From Serratia ficaria (GTDB lineage: Bacteria > Pseudomonadota > Gammaproteobacteria > Enterobacterales > Enterobacteriaceae), in assembly GCF_900187015.1 (NCBI RefSeq), contig NZ_LT906479.1, positions 4,960,001 to 5,024,000 of the forward strand: a stretch of DNA of 64,000 bases, in the 5' to 3' direction. The position numbers were made by a program, and so were the translations under genes. The notes below the pieces were generated by a model that saw nothing but the letters and a program-made list of their open reading frames with translations, had not been told where the DNA came from and ran no database searches. Positions 27,901 through 35,643 of the stretch are shown here, piece after piece (the stretch's first letter is position 1; each line of letters opens with the position of its first letter).

Positions 27901-28068
27901 GTTGGCGTTGAACTCATCGCTGCGCCAGCTGGCCGGATCGCCCGCCTTGCCGCCCGGCTCATGCGGCGCAGCCTGCGCGAGGCCGGCCGCCAGCAGCCCG
28001 CACAGCAGGGCGTTCAGTTTCCATGACGGCGCCGACGCCGGTTTATTCTTGCCTGCAAGTCTTCTCAT
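24976..28068 (-). CDS. SSP-type subtilase autotransporter, copy 1
   Basis: 1030 residues. Signal peptide to about residue 33 (GLAQA-APHEP). The S8 protease passenger has Asp83 (VGILDTPV), His140 (SNHGVHVAGI), oxyanion Asn271 (FAAGNDG) and Ser361 (NGTSMATPHVAG), and a CGYTASFC disulfide-like pair. An autotransporter-associated repeat begins at LVLTGANTYTGPTQV near residue 496. The C-terminal beta-barrel ends in FTWRF, the outer-membrane signature. It resembles the Serratia extracellular serine protease SSP. The last 534 codons are almost identical to those of copies 2 and 3. The stop is TAA, unlike the other two. Confidence 0.93.
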   Translation of the reverse strand: MRRLAGKNKPASAPSWKLNALLCGLLAAGLAQAAPHEPGGKAGDPASWRSDEFNANWGLGAIHADEAYAAGYTGKGQKVGILDTPVNRHPEFAGDGKLINVVTEGYRAYTDPHRPGINAGDRFYFDGTFHFYNGATLSNHGVHVAGISAANRDGVGMHGVAFDSQVISVDNDNDGPAYGEFLGLDGAVTNAGWQAMINNGVRVINNSWGVSIPDILSDGGRDPDALHFELKDAQEQFDQVKPLLGSLAGAGYQGAIDAARKNILVLFAAGNDGNYNQPDVISGLAYFVPDIAPNWLSVASVAQDDASTNRVPYSISAFSSRCGYTASFCVSSPGSKIYSTVANGSDPAQLVSDYGNKNGTSMATPHVAGAVAVLLQRFPYMTSAQIADVLKTTATDMGAPGIDALYGWGMINLGKAINGPGMFYTVEDIPEEFRIPDPAGVAYGPSQFVANIPGLGAEVDAGTPHARKCDDIHCALEVYANDISGHGGLTKEGQGALVLTGANTYTGPTQVNAGLLAVNGSLASDVSVQGSGILGGAGSVGSLAVHRGGTVAPGNSIGTLSVANDLGFDPGSRYAVEVGPNGRSDRIVSGGSATIGGGEVAVSLENSGNLLSQSEARSLLGQEYNILSARRGISGRFDAVAPNYLFLGTGLSYRPNQVTLSVGRNDTAFADVAQTQNERAVAAAADALAAGNPVYESILTSGTAGEARQAFRQLSGQIHADIASALVNDSRYLREALNGRLRQAAGLAASPEIKADEGGAWAQLLGAWDHASGDANATGYQASTYGVLLGLDSALADDWRLGVATGYTRTSLDGGYGANGDSDNYHLATYGGKQWGALALRGGASYSWHRIDTARSVNYGQQSDRETAKYSARTEQAFVEAGYGVKTAWVDLEPFANLAYVNFKNNGIAEDGGAAALQGDKQHTDATVSTLGLRADTQWQAGKTTRVALRGELGWQHQYGELERGTGLRFSGGNAPFVVNSVPVSRDGMVLKAGAEVAVNDNATLSLGYGGLLSQNHQDNSVNAGFTWRF
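24979..26580 (-). repeat. Conserved translocator block, copy 1
   Basis: 534 codons from LVLTGANTY to the terminal Phe. Reading the copies side by side, I found about 4 differences from copy 2 and 7 from copy 3. Sequence diverges immediately beyond both ends; even the stop codon differs. Confidence 0.9.
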
Positions 28069-28093
28069 TCCCTTACCCTTATTGTTTTAGTAA

Positions 28094-28110
28094 AACCGCC
28101 CCAGACGGTT
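28094..28110 (-). terminator. Weak hairpin between copies 2 and 1
   Basis: On the minus strand, AACCGTC pairs with GGCGGTT (one G-T and one standard closing pair) around a 3-nt loop, followed by TTA; the T run is short. It may attenuate rather than stop read-through into copy 1, which starts 26 bp later. Confidence 0.5.
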
Positions 28111-28130
28111 TATCCGTTGGTTTGTTGCTA

Positions 28131-31100
28131 TCAGAAGCGCCAGGTGAAACCGGCGTTGACGCTGTTGTCCTGGTGGTTCTGCGACAGCAGCCCGCCGTAG
28201 CCCAGCGACAGCGTGGCGTTGTCGTTCACCGCCACCTCCGCGCCGGCCTTCAGCACCATCCCGTCGCGCGATACCGGCACGCTGTTCACCACGAACGGCG
28301 CGTTGCCCCCGCTGAAGCGCAGCCCGGTGCCCCGCTCCAGCTCGCCGTACTGATGCTGCCAGCCCAGCTCGCCGCGCAGCGCCACCCGGGTGGTTTTGCC
28401 CGCCTGCCACTGGGTGTCCGCCCGCAGCCCCAGCGTCGACACCGTCGCGTCGGTGTGCTGCTTGTCGCCCTGCAGCGCCGCCGCTCCGCCGTCTTCCGCG
28501 ATGCCGTTGTTCTTGAAGTTGACGTACGCCAGGTTGGCGAACGGCTCCAGGTCCACCCAGGCGGTTTTCACCCCGTAGCCCGCCTCCACGAACGCCTGCT
28601 CGGTGCGCGCGCTGTACTTCGCCGTCTCACGATCTGACTGCTGGCCGTAGTTCACCGACCGCGCGGTGTCGATGCGATGCCAGCTGTAGCTGGCCCCGCC
28701 CCGCAGCGCCAGCGCCCCCCACTGCTTGCCGCCGTACGTCGCCAGGTGGTAGTTGTCGCTGTCGCCGTTCGCGCCGTAGCCGCCGTCCAGCGAGGTGCGG
28801 GTGTAACCGGTCGCCACCCCCAGCCGCCAGTCGTCCGCCAGCGCCGAGTCCAGCCCCAGCAGCACCCCGTAGGTCGACGCCTGATACCCCGTGGCGTTGG
28901 CGTCCCCCGACGCATGGTCCCAGGCCCCCAGCAACTGCGCCCAGGCGCCGCCCTCGTCCGCCTTGATCTCCGGCGACGCCGCCAGCCCTGCCGCCTGACG
29001 CAGCCGCCCGTTCAGCGCCTCGCGCAGGTAGCGGCTGTCGTTCACCAGCGCCGAGGCGATGTCCGCATGGATCTGCCCCGACAGCTGCCGGAACGCCTGC
29101 CGCGCCTCACCCGCCGTGCCGCTGGTCAAAATGCTCTCGTACACCGGGTTGCCCGCCGCCAGCGCATCCGCCGCCGCCGCCACCGCGCGCTCGTTCTGCG
29201 TCTGCGCCACGTCGGCGAAGGCGGTGTCGTTGCGCCCGACGCTCAGCGTCACCTGGTTCGGCCGGTAGCTCAGGCCGGTGCCGAGGAACAGGTAGTTCGG
29301 CGCCACCGCGTCAAAGCGCCCGCTGATCCCCCGCCGGGCGCTCAGGATGTTGTATTCCTGGCCCAGCAGGCTGCGCGCCTCGCTTTGCGACAGCAGGTTG
29401 CCGCTGTTCTCCAGCGATACCGCCACCTCGCCGCCGTCGATCGTCGCCGATCCGCCGCTGACGATCCGATCGCTCCGGCCGTTCGGCCCCACCTCCACCG
29501 CGTAGCGCGAGCCGGGGTCGAAGCCGAGGTCGTTGGCCACGCTGAGGGTGCCGATCGAGTTGCCCGGCGCCACCGTGCCGCCGCGATGCACCGCCAGCGA
29601 GCCGACGCTGCCGGCACCGCCGAGGATGCCGCTGCCCTGCACGCTGACGTCCGACGCCAGCGAGCCGTTGACCGCCAGCAGGCCGGCGTTGACCTGGGTC
29701 GGGCCGGTATAGGTGTTGGCGCCGGTCAGCACCAGCGTGCCTTCGCCCGACTTGGTCAGGCTGCCCTGATAGGCCCGCTGCTGGTAAGCCGCCTCGCGCG
29801 CCATACCGGTGGCGTACTCGGACTGCTCCTCCAGGCTGGCGTTGGCCGCCAATCCCTGCTGCCAGCCTTTGTCCTGCAGCCGTTGCAACCAGGCGTCGTG
29901 CTCCGCCCGATCCTCTTCCCGACGCTGCTGCAGCGCTTTGTCGCTGATGTTATTGCTCCAGGTGTCGGTGATGCCCGCCGGCAGGTTGGCGTCAAAGCTC
30001 CCCAGCAGCTGCCCCGGGCCGGCCATGGCGTTTTGCAGGTTCGGCAGGCCCCAGCCGGTGAGGGCGATGGGCGCTTCGCTCATCTGGCCGGCAACCTGCT
30101 CGGCGGTGGTGAACAGCACCGACAGCGCCTGCTGATTGGTCATGTACGGGAAGCGCGCCATGATCAGCGCCAGCGCGCCGGTGGCGTGCGGCGCCGCGGC
30201 AGAGGTGCCGTTGAACGATGAATAGCTGCCGTCCAGCCCTGTGCTGGTGACAATGGTCGGCGCCGCCACGCACCAGTATTTCGCCGCACCGCACTGGTTG
30301 TAGATCTGGCTGCCGTTCTCGCGCATGCCGCTGACCGCCAGCCAGTGCCCTTCCAGCTCCGGCCGGAAATACGGCAGGGCCGATCGCACGCTGGCATTCC
30401 GGTAGCCGCTGTTGCCGGCGCTGAATACGTTAATCACCCCTTCGCGCGACACTTTCGCCGCCGCATCCAGCCAGGTGATTTTGCCGAAATGCTGGGCGTA
30501 GGCCGCCTGCAGGCCAGCCAGCGTGTCGTAGGAAACGTCCTTGGGCTGGCTGCCCCAGCTGTTGTTGATCACCCGTACGCCGGCGGCCTGCAGCGCGTTG
30601 TATACCGCGGTGAAATAGTTGGCGTCCGGCCCGGGGCCGAACAGGAAGCCGTCGTTCTGGTTGGTGTTGCCGACGTAAATGTCGGCTCCGTAGGCCACGC
30701 CATGCATGCCCGCGCCGTCGCGGCTGGCGCCGATGACCCCGCTCACCTTGGTGCCGTGCGAATCGTTATTGTCGTTTTTCTCCCCCGACACGCTGAAGGC
30801 GGCGCCGTTGAGGTCGTTGCCGCTGGCGGTGACCGAATGGAAACGCGCCGGATCGAATTCCGGGTGCGCGCTGTCGAAACCGGAATCCAGGATCCCGATG
30901 TTCACCCCGGCGCCGTTGACGCCCTGCGCATAGGCCGCATCGGCATGCATGCCGCCCAGCCCCCACCCGGTTTGAAACTCCGGCGTACGCCAGCTGGCCG
31001 GATCGCCCGCCTTGCCGCTTTCGACGTAGGGACCGGCCTGCGCATACCCCGCCAACGCCATGCAACACACCAGCGTTTTCAGCCGCCATAGCGAACGCTG

Positions 31101-31136
31101 AGCGCCGCCCCTGTTATCAAGCCCCGTAGTTGCCAT
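28131..31136 (-). CDS. Subtilase autotransporter, copy 2 (divergent passenger)
   Basis: 1001 residues from the ATG at 31136, which has AAAAGGTAAGGAA upstream; the frame extends to 31232 without a signal peptide. Signal peptide to about residue 34 (AGYAQA-GPY). Catalytic residues: Asp84 (IGILDSGF), His127 (DSHGTKVSGV), Asn242 (FSAGNSG), Ser312 (NGTSAAAPHATG). The passenger is clearly different from copies 1 and 3: the cysteine pair is CGAAKYWC, and the segment before the repeat is a charged, probably coiled stretch rich in Arg, Glu and Gln instead of the GLGAEVD/DDIHC region. The C-terminal 534 residues match the other copies, with Asp replacing one Gly of the IGGGE segment. Confidence 0.92.
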   Translation of the reverse strand: MATTGLDNRGGAQRSLWRLKTLVCCMALAGYAQAGPYVESGKAGDPASWRTPEFQTGWGLGGMHADAAYAQGVNGAGVNIGILDSGFDSAHPEFDPARFHSVTASGNDLNGAAFSVSGEKNDNNDSHGTKVSGVIGASRDGAGMHGVAYGADIYVGNTNQNDGFLFGPGPDANYFTAVYNALQAAGVRVINNSWGSQPKDVSYDTLAGLQAAYAQHFGKITWLDAAAKVSREGVINVFSAGNSGYRNASVRSALPYFRPELEGHWLAVSGMRENGSQIYNQCGAAKYWCVAAPTIVTSTGLDGSYSSFNGTSAAAPHATGALALIMARFPYMTNQQALSVLFTTAEQVAGQMSEAPIALTGWGLPNLQNAMAGPGQLLGSFDANLPAGITDTWSNNISDKALQQRREEDRAEHDAWLQRLQDKGWQQGLAANASLEEQSEYATGMAREAAYQQRAYQGSLTKSGEGTLVLTGANTYTGPTQVNAGLLAVNGSLASDVSVQGSGILGGAGSVGSLAVHRGGTVAPGNSIGTLSVANDLGFDPGSRYAVEVGPNGRSDRIVSGGSATIDGGEVAVSLENSGNLLSQSEARSLLGQEYNILSARRGISGRFDAVAPNYLFLGTGLSYRPNQVTLSVGRNDTAFADVAQTQNERAVAAAADALAAGNPVYESILTSGTAGEARQAFRQLSGQIHADIASALVNDSRYLREALNGRLRQAAGLAASPEIKADEGGAWAQLLGAWDHASGDANATGYQASTYGVLLGLDSALADDWRLGVATGYTRTSLDGGYGANGDSDNYHLATYGGKQWGALALRGGASYSWHRIDTARSVNYGQQSDRETAKYSARTEQAFVEAGYGVKTAWVDLEPFANLAYVNFKNNGIAEDGGAAALQGDKQHTDATVSTLGLRADTQWQAGKTTRVALRGELGWQHQYGELERGTGLRFSGGNAPFVVNSVPVSRDGMVLKAGAEVAVNDNATLSLGYGGLLSQNHQDNSVNAGFTWRF
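28134..29735 (-). repeat. Conserved translocator block, copy 2
   Basis: Same length (1602 bp) and phase as blocks 1 and 3. About 4 mismatches to block 1 and 5 to block 3 by eye, of which one against block 1 and two against block 3 change an amino acid. Confidence 0.9.
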
Positions 31137-31198
31137 TTCCTTACCTTTTGATGTTTTAACGGCCGTCAGGAACGCCGGGCCGCCATAAGCAGGATGTG

Positions 31199-31225
31199 AA
31201 AAAGGAACCGTCCGCAGACGGTTCC
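31199..31225 (-). terminator. Terminator of autotransporter copy 3
   Basis: On the minus strand, GGAACCGTC/GACGGTTCC forms a 9-bp stem with a TGCG loop and five T residues, 25 bp after the copy 3 stop and before the copy 2 start. The core AACCGTCTG is shared with the weaker hairpin after copy 2. Confidence 0.88.
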
Positions 31226-31250
31226 TGTGCAAGGATTGAGATACGTTGGA

Positions 31251-34200
31251 TCAGAAGCGCCAGGTGAAACCGGCGTTGACGCTGTTGTCCTGGTGGTTCT
31301 GCGACAGCAGCCCGCCGTAGCCCAGCGACAGCGTGGCGTTGTCGTTCACCGCCACCTCCGCGCCGGCCTTCAGCACCATCCCGTCGCGCGATACCGGCAC
31401 GCTGTTCACCACGAACGGCGCGTTGCCCCCGCTGAAGCGCAGCCCGGTGCCCCGCTCCAGCTCGCCGTACTGATGCTGCCAGCCCAGCTCGCCGCGCAGC
31501 GCCACCCGGGTGGTTTTGCCCGCCTGCCACTGGGTGTCCGCCCGCAGCCCCAGCGTCGACACCGTCGCGTCGGTGTGCTGCTTGTCGCCCTGCAGCGCCG
31601 CCGCTCCGCCGTCTTCCGCGATGCCGTTGTTCTTGAAGTTGACGTACGCCAGGTTGGCGAACGGCTCCAGGTCCACCCAGGCGGTTTTCACCCCGTAGCC
31701 CGCCTCCACGAACGCCTGCTCGGTGCGCGCGCTGTACTTCGCCGTCTCACGATCTGACTGCTGGCCGTAGTTCACCGACCGCGCGGTGTCGATGCGATGC
31801 CAGCTGTAGCTGGCCCCGCCCCGCAGCGCCAGCGCCCCCCACTGCTTGCCGCCGTACGTCGCCAGGTGGTAGTTGTCGCTGTCGGCATTCGCGCCGTAGC
31901 CGCCGTCCAGCGAGGTGCGGGTGTAACCGGTCGCCACCCCCAGCCGCCAGTCGTCAGCCAGCGCCGAGTCCAGCCCCAGCAGCACCCCGTAGGTCGACGC
32001 CTGATACCCCGTGGCGTTGGCGTCCCCCGACGCATGGTCCCAGGCCCCCAGCAACTGCGCCCAGGCGCCGCCCTCGTCCGCCTTGATCTCCGGCGACGCC
32101 GCCAGCCCTGCCGCCTGACGCAGCCGCCCGTTCAGCGCCTCGCGCAGGTAGCGGCTGTCGTTCACCAGCGCCGAGGCGATGTCCGCATGGATCTGCCCCG
32201 ACAGCTGCCGGAACGCCTGCCGCGCCTCACCCGCCGTGCCGCTGGTCAAAATGCTCTCGTACACCGGGTTGCCCGCCGCCAGCGCATCCGCCGCCGCCGC
32301 CACCGCGCGCTCGTTCTGCGTCTGCGCCACGTCGGCGAAGGCGGTGTCGTTGCGCCCGACGCTCAGCGTCACCTGGTTCGGCCGGTAGCTCAGGCCGGTG
32401 CCGAGGAACAGGTAGTTCGGCGCCACCGCGTCAAAGCGCCCGCTGATCCCCCGCCGGGCGCTCAGGATGTTGTATTCCTGGCCCAGCAGGCTGCGCGCCT
32501 CGCTTTGCGACAGCAGGTTGCCGCTGTTCTCCAGCGATACCGCCACCTCGCCGCCGCCGATCGTCGCCGATCCGCCGCTGACGATCCGATCGCTCCGGCC
32601 GTTCGGCCCTACCTCCACCGCGTAGCGCGAGCCGGGGTCGAAGCCGAGGTCGTTGGCCACGCTGAGGGTGCCGATCGAGTTGCCCGGCGCCACCGTGCCG
32701 CCGCGATGCACCGCCAGCGAGCCGACGCTGCCGGCACCGCCGAGGATGCCGCTGCCCTGCACGCTGACGTCCGACGCCAGCGAGCCGTTGACCGCCAGCA
32801 GGCCGGCGTTGACCTGGGTCGGGCCGGTATAGGTGTTGGCGCCGGTCAGCACCAGGGTGCCGATGCCCTGTTTGGTCAGGCCGCCGTGGCCGGAGATATC
32901 GTTGCTCCAGACGTCCAGCCCGCAGTGAATGTCGTCACAGACGCGCTCGGTCGGTTGGCCCTTATCCAGCACCGCGCCGATACCCGGCAGGTCCACCACG
33001 AACTGTTCCGAGCCGTAGGCGCCGCTGACGCGAAACTCTTCGGGAATATCCTGCTCGGTAACCAGCATACCCGGGCCGTTGATCGCCTTGCCCAGGTTGA
33101 TCATCCCCCAGCCGTACAGCGCGTCGATGCCCGGCGCGCCCATGTCGGTGGCGGTGGTTTTCAACACTTCCGCTACCTGTGCGCCGTTCAGGTAAGGGAA
33201 GCGCTCCATCAGCACCGCAATGCTGCCGGCCACGTGCGGCGCCGCCATTGAGGTGCCGCTGTATTTGGCATAGCCGGTGGTCAGGTTGTCCGTGCTGTTG
33301 CCTTCGATCACCGAACTGTAAACCTTGGTGCCCGGTGCGGCGACGCAGAAGCTGGCGGTGTAGCCGCAGCGAGAGGAGAAGGTACTGATGCCGTAGTCGC
33401 CGGTGTTGTTCGGATCCTCCAGGCTGGCGACCGACAGCCAGTTCGGGGCGATATCCGGCACGAAATAGGCCAGGCCGGCCATGGCGTCCGGGTTGTTCAG
33501 GTTGCCGTCGTTGCCGGCGGCGAAAATGGTGACGATGCCGCTGCGCGCGGCGTCAATGGCGCCCTGATAGGCGCCGCCCGGCTTGGTGCCGAGGATCAGT
33601 TTGATCTGATCGAACTGCTTTTGCGCGTCGTCCACCGTGAAGTGCGGGTAGGCCGGATCGTCACCCCCCTTGGCGAACTTCTCGGTAATGCCGATACCCC
33701 AGCTGTTGTTGATGATGCGCGCGCCGCTGGCGATCAGCGCATCCCAACCGGCCTTATACACCGCGCCGTCATTGCCGAGGATAATGCCGTCTTCCGGGCC
33801 GGGATCGCCGTTCTCGGCACTGATGATCTGGGCGTTGAACGCCACGCCGTGCATGGCGCCACCGTCGCGGCTGCCGGCGGCGATGCCGCCTACGTGGGTG
33901 CCGTGGGAACCGAGCGTGCCGTCGGAATCCACGCTCGGCGTGCCGTCATAGATGAAATGATCGCCTTTTTTCACCGGAATATAGGGATCGGTATATTCGC
34001 GGGTGCCTTCGGTAACCAGGTTGATCACTTTGCCATCGCCGACGAACTCGGGGTGTTTGGCATAAACCGGCTGATCGAAAATGCCAAGTTTTACGCCTTT
34101 TCCGGTATAACCGGCGGCATAGGCCCGATCGGCATGGATCGCCCCCAGCCCCCACTCGGCGTTGAATTCGCCGCTGCGCCAGCTGGCCGGATCGCCGGCT

Positions 34201-34349
34201 TTACCGTTCTCTATATAGGTTGCGGCCTGTGCGCCGCCGATGGTGGTCAGACACAACAACATGGCGCTCCAGCGCGCGCGATGCACCCCAATCTCAGGCC
34301 AGCCGAAGGCCGCCCGAGCAGGCTTGACTCCTCTACGTGTATTTCCCAT
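31251..34349 (-). CDS. SSP-type subtilase autotransporter, copy 3
   Basis: 1032 residues, with a long N-region before the signal peptide, cleaved near residue 42 (IGGAQA-ATY). Catalytic residues: Asp92 (LGIFDQPV), His149 (GSHGTHVGGI), Asn280 (FAAGNDG), Ser367 (SGTSMAAPHVAG). The passenger is related to copy 1 across its length (shared GYTGKG, FVPDIAPNWLSVAS, CGYTASFC). The ribosome site is weak, and a short out-of-frame ATG lies 20 bp upstream. The C-terminal 534 residues match copies 1 and 2, with Ala replacing Gly in GANGDSD. It is first of the three in transcription order. Confidence 0.93.
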   Translation of the reverse strand: MGNTRRGVKPARAAFGWPEIGVHRARWSAMLLCLTTIGGAQAATYIENGKAGDPASWRSGEFNAEWGLGAIHADRAYAAGYTGKGVKLGIFDQPVYAKHPEFVGDGKVINLVTEGTREYTDPYIPVKKGDHFIYDGTPSVDSDGTLGSHGTHVGGIAAGSRDGGAMHGVAFNAQIISAENGDPGPEDGIILGNDGAVYKAGWDALIASGARIINNSWGIGITEKFAKGGDDPAYPHFTVDDAQKQFDQIKLILGTKPGGAYQGAIDAARSGIVTIFAAGNDGNLNNPDAMAGLAYFVPDIAPNWLSVASLEDPNNTGDYGISTFSSRCGYTASFCVAAPGTKVYSSVIEGNSTDNLTTGYAKYSGTSMAAPHVAGSIAVLMERFPYLNGAQVAEVLKTTATDMGAPGIDALYGWGMINLGKAINGPGMLVTEQDIPEEFRVSGAYGSEQFVVDLPGIGAVLDKGQPTERVCDDIHCGLDVWSNDISGHGGLTKQGIGTLVLTGANTYTGPTQVNAGLLAVNGSLASDVSVQGSGILGGAGSVGSLAVHRGGTVAPGNSIGTLSVANDLGFDPGSRYAVEVGPNGRSDRIVSGGSATIGGGEVAVSLENSGNLLSQSEARSLLGQEYNILSARRGISGRFDAVAPNYLFLGTGLSYRPNQVTLSVGRNDTAFADVAQTQNERAVAAAADALAAGNPVYESILTSGTAGEARQAFRQLSGQIHADIASALVNDSRYLREALNGRLRQAAGLAASPEIKADEGGAWAQLLGAWDHASGDANATGYQASTYGVLLGLDSALADDWRLGVATGYTRTSLDGGYGANADSDNYHLATYGGKQWGALALRGGASYSWHRIDTARSVNYGQQSDRETAKYSARTEQAFVEAGYGVKTAWVDLEPFANLAYVNFKNNGIAEDGGAAALQGDKQHTDATVSTLGLRADTQWQAGKTTRVALRGELGWQHQYGELERGTGLRFSGGNAPFVVNSVPVSRDGMVLKAGAEVAVNDNATLSLGYGGLLSQNHQDNSVNAGFTWRF
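31254..32855 (-). repeat. Conserved translocator block, copy 3
   Basis: 1602 bp in the same phase as blocks 1 and 2; differences are single bases plus one two-base change near 31885-31887. Confidence 0.9.
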
Positions 34350-34608
34350 CCCAGATACCGTCCATTGTTGTTTGCAAATGTTTTATTGGTTTTTTGTGTA
34401 ACAGTTTGGTAACACCAAATAAATAAAGCACAACAATCTGAAGTGCGCCTAATGTGTCAAATAGGCAACGAGCGGCAGCAGGAGAACCAACGTCGATAAA
34501 ATGGGGTGCAACCGATAAGCGTTGGCGATGGCTTGCCATTCAGGGAGGGGGCATTTCGCGCCCGGTAATAAAATAAATTAATCAAATGATAAGTATGGAA
34601 ATAATGAC
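34350..34608. other. Upstream region of autotransporter copy 3
   Basis: This AT-rich stretch should hold the promoter of copy 3. 34405-34419 is an inverted repeat TTTGGT-AAC-ACCAAA 56-70 bp upstream of the start, a possible operator. No gene is apparent. Confidence 0.4.
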
Positions 34609-34641
34609 AAAAAAGGCCGCATGGGATCCCCACCTGCGGCC
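34609..34641 (-). terminator. Terminator of the tetR-type gene
   Basis: On the minus strand, GGCCGCA/TGCGGCC arms enclose an inner TGGGGATCCCA palindrome, followed by six T residues. Confidence 0.85.
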
Positions 34642-34751
34642 GATTTCAAATTGCTTGCGAGGCTCTTTTTATCGCTTTTAATTATAACTTTTGCCAATAT
34701 TAACTCAGTGAAATATGCTGAGTTTTACCGCCGCACTCGGCAAAAAATGGA

Positions 34752-35429
34752 TTATCCTGCTGATGTTTTTTTGCGGTCCATCGCATCCTCTTCGGCCTGG
34801 CGAATAATGGCTTTGGCCATCCATTGCGTCACCTCCTGAATGCCGTCAAGTTCGAGTCCCCAGATGTCTTTCAACACCAGGAACACTTCCGAACCGTAAA
34901 TCAGCGAGAAAGAATGAATCACCCGCTGCAGCGCATCAGCCGGCAGTTTATCCTGCAGCGGCTCGACCGCCAGTTTAAGCAGCCGCTTGCGATTGCCGCG
35001 CACCAGTTTCTCGCCCGGCGTCGCATTGGCCCACTGCTGCAAAGACAGCTGCAGCGCGGCGCGCAGGGCGCCCTCATGCCGCTCCATCTGCGGGTACGCA
35101 AAGGCCAACAGCTGCTGAATGCGTTTCAAGGCGTCATTATCCTGCGGCCGCCATTCCAGGATCGGCCCCAGGCTTTCCGCCACCACGGCGGCGATCAGCG
35201 CGCTCTGGGTAGGGAAATAACGGTAAGCGGTGGCGCGCGATACCTGCGCATGCGCAGCCACTTCGGTAATGGAAGGAAAAGCGCCTTCGTTATACAGCGC
35301 CATGGCGCTGGTCAGCAACAGACGGTGGGTTTTCGCCCGCGCCGAAGTCAAAGACTCCTCCGGCTTCTCGGGAAAGGCAGTTATTGGCACGGCAACCTCA
35401 TACTTCTTCGCAACGCTTCGCCCCGGCAC
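34752..35429 (-). CDS. TetR-family transcriptional regulator
   Basis: 225 residues from a GTG at 35429. A second GTG at 35390 with GAGG 6 bp upstream would give 212 residues and is equally possible. The N-terminal helix-turn-helix is ITEVAAHAQVSRATAYRYFP, typical of TetR; the C-terminal ligand domain is undefined. It is divergent from a UPF0261 gene across 214 bp that contain two matching palindromes, so it probably represses that gene and itself. The ligand is unknown. Confidence 0.88.
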   Translation of the reverse strand: MPGRSVAKKYEVAVPITAFPEKPEESLTSARAKTHRLLLTSAMALYNEGAFPSITEVAAHAQVSRATAYRYFPTQSALIAAVVAESLGPILEWRPQDNDALKRIQQLLAFAYPQMERHEGALRAALQLSLQQWANATPGEKLVRGNRKRLLKLAVEPLQDKLPADALQRVIHSFSLIYGSEVFLVLKDIWGLELDGIQEVTQWMAKAIIRQAEEDAMDRKKTSAG

Positions 35430-35471
35430 AACATGCGATAGCCTTCAGGCCGGCAGCATAAAAAGCCCAAA

Positions 35472-35491
35472 AATGAGATCGGCGTCTCATT
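35472..35491. promoter_or_regulatory. TetR-type operator 1
   Basis: AATGAGA and TCTCATT are perfect 7-bp inverted arms around 6 bp (TCGGCG). Confidence 0.65.
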
Positions 35492-35514
35492 ATGGGCGTA
35501 ATGCGCCTTGCAAA

Positions 35515-35534
35515 AATGATACTGCCGTCTCATT
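35515..35534. promoter_or_regulatory. TetR-type operator 2
   Basis: AATGATA-N6-TCTCATT repeats operator 1 with one arm mismatch. The centres are 43 bp apart, about four helical turns. Confidence 0.6.
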
Positions 35535-35643
35535 ATGTAGATACATTAATCATTCTAACTTAACAGGCCAACGCCAGGGCCCCCAATGATTAAGTAACAT
35601 TATAATTTTATACATAAAAATAAGAAACACCCAGGAAAAGACA

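Noticed and set aside
25522..28026. An 834-codon open frame antisense to autotransporter copy 1, and similar long antisense frames under copies 2 and 3
   Set aside because: GC-rich codon bias leaves the opposite frame open. The translation is Arg/Gln/Ala/Val-rich without domains, and the real genes have clear catalytic and barrel motifs.
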